Assembly (NCBI GenBank): GCA_964575235.1
Contig: CAZNQG010000155.1
Location: 1-6,246, forward strand
Direction: 5' to 3'
DNA length: 6,246 nucleotides
Origin: SM23-62 sp964575235
Lineage (GTDB): Bacteria; Bacteroidota; Bacteroidia; Bacteroidales; SM23-62
Shown: positions 5,589 through 6,246 of the stretch, piece after piece
Layout: every line of letters starts with the position of its first letter
How positions within the stretch are numbered: position 1 is the first letter of the stretch
The notes under the pieces: model-generated
Databases searched by the model: none
What the model was told of the DNA's origin: nothing
The model's input: the letters and a program-made list of their open reading frames with translations, nothing else
Translations under genes and position numbers: made by a program

Positions 5589-6246
5589 TCAGTTCCGGCG
5601 GTAATTCAGCAGGGTAATCAGGGAGAAAAGAAACAGGATCACGAACAGTGCAAACGGGAACCACAGGTAATCCGATGGGTAATGCTTCCCGCTCAGGCTG
5701 AACGCGAGGTAAAAGAACAACAGGAAAGGGATCAGCAGCAACAGGGTGCTGAACCCGGCCCGGGTTACATCACGCCATTGTTTTTCGTCGTACCAGTCCC
5801 CGATCCTCTCCCTGATCTTCAGGATCAGCCAGTAGCTTACGATCAGAGCATAGGGGATCAATGTGAGGATGCATGTAGCAATGGAATGATACACGGAAAC
5901 GCTAACCTTACCGCTCAGGGCCAGTCCCACACCGATCCATCCAATCCCGATCGCCCCGCAAACAATGCCTACGTACTGGGCAACCACGAATACGATCTCG
6001 TCTTTGGCAGGCGGACCGGATTCCGTCTCCTGTTTTTTGAGGTAACGCAGCACTCCTCCCGAGATGCCGGTCACCAGGAGGTAGAAGATGGCATGGATTC
6101 CCAGCAGAACGTAAAGAATTGTCCATTCACCGGACGTATCCCAGCCCATCTTGTATTCCTTGCCGATGTCCCCGAGTACCGCCCAATCGCTGAAAAGCCC
6201 GAGAAATGACAGGATCCCGGCAAGCACTGCAAAAATACTCAGGGGC
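5589..6246 (-). CDS. Polytopic membrane protein of unknown function, C-terminal part (5' end outside window)
   Basis: The visible part is 218 codons ending in TGA (5591-5589). The frame stays open to the right edge: PLSIFA precedes a GTG at 6227 that could be taken as a start but lies in the middle of a hydrophobic helix, so the true start is beyond 6246. Counting from the edge, likely membrane helices lie at about 1-18 (incomplete), 42-66, 84-111, 121-143, 164-185 and 193-213, with a short basic tail (NYRRN). Charged loops follow helix 2 (KKQETESGPPAKDE) and helix 4 (RERIGDWYDEKQWRD). A conserved-looking loop, EYKMGWDTSGEW, lies between helices 1 and 2. It has no recognisable transporter, enzyme or receptor motif, and I do not recognise the family. 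It is convergent with the 138-aa gene and probably belongs to a transcription unit lying to the right. Confidence 0.75.
   Translation of the reverse strand, partial: PLSIFAVLAGILSFLGLFSDWAVLGDIGKEYKMGWDTSGEWTILYVLLGIHAIFYLLVTGISGGVLRYLKKQETESGPPAKDEIVFVVAQYVGIVCGAIGIGWIGVGLALSGKVSVSVYHSIATCILTLIPYALIVSYWLILKIRERIGDWYDEKQWRDVTRAGFSTLLLLIPFLLFFYLAFSLSGKHYPSDYLWFPFALFVILFLFSLITLLNYRRN

Noticed and set aside
1..6246. Mobile element, CRISPR array, tRNA or defence system
   Set aside because: There are no regularly spaced repeats, transposase or integrase motifs, tRNA cloverleaf, or effector-like genes. The coding content is gltBD plus two uncharacterised genes.

Overview
The window looks like a chromosomal housekeeping locus from a member of the Bacteroidota, probably Bacteroidales-like. 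Three things suggest this: a textbook Bacteroidota-type promoter (TTTG, 20-nt spacer, TATATTTG), mostly weak Shine-Dalgarno sequences, and roughly balanced GC in genes with very AT-rich intergenic DNA. The assignment is inference; there is no rRNA or marker gene to confirm it.

Layout, left to right. Positions 1-66 (minus strand) hold the first 22 codons of gltD, the small subunit of glutamate synthase, cut off by the window edge. Positions 85-4632 (minus) hold a complete gltB, the large subunit, at 1515 aa. The two genes are 18 nt apart and form a gltBD operon read right to left. Upstream of gltB, at about 4633-4850, lies a long (~180 nt) leader. It has a good promoter, one unusually strong Shine-Dalgarno sequence in front of a 5-codon ORF, and a GC-rich hairpin followed by a U-rich tract, i.e. 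an intrinsic terminator placed before the structural genes. A 28-codon ORF runs through that hairpin and ends in an ATGA overlap with the gltB start. This leader looks like a transcription attenuator and is the most interesting part of the window.

The AT-rich divergent region (about 4852-5152) holds a possible second gltB promoter, two ACTGTAAyAT direct repeats, a weak candidate promoter on the plus strand and a GC-richer island with an 8-bp inverted repeat. At 5153-5569 (plus) is a small, acidic, all-helical protein of 138 aa with no clear function. Tail to tail with it, at 5589-6246 (minus), is the C-terminal 218 codons of a polytopic membrane protein that runs off the right edge.

Together, GltB and GltD make glutamate from glutamine and 2-oxoglutarate, the GOGAT half of ammonium assimilation. 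The two right-hand genes show no functional link to this. I see no mobile element, CRISPR array, tRNA, rRNA or defence-like system. The coding content is ordinary; novelty, if any, is in how gltB is regulated.
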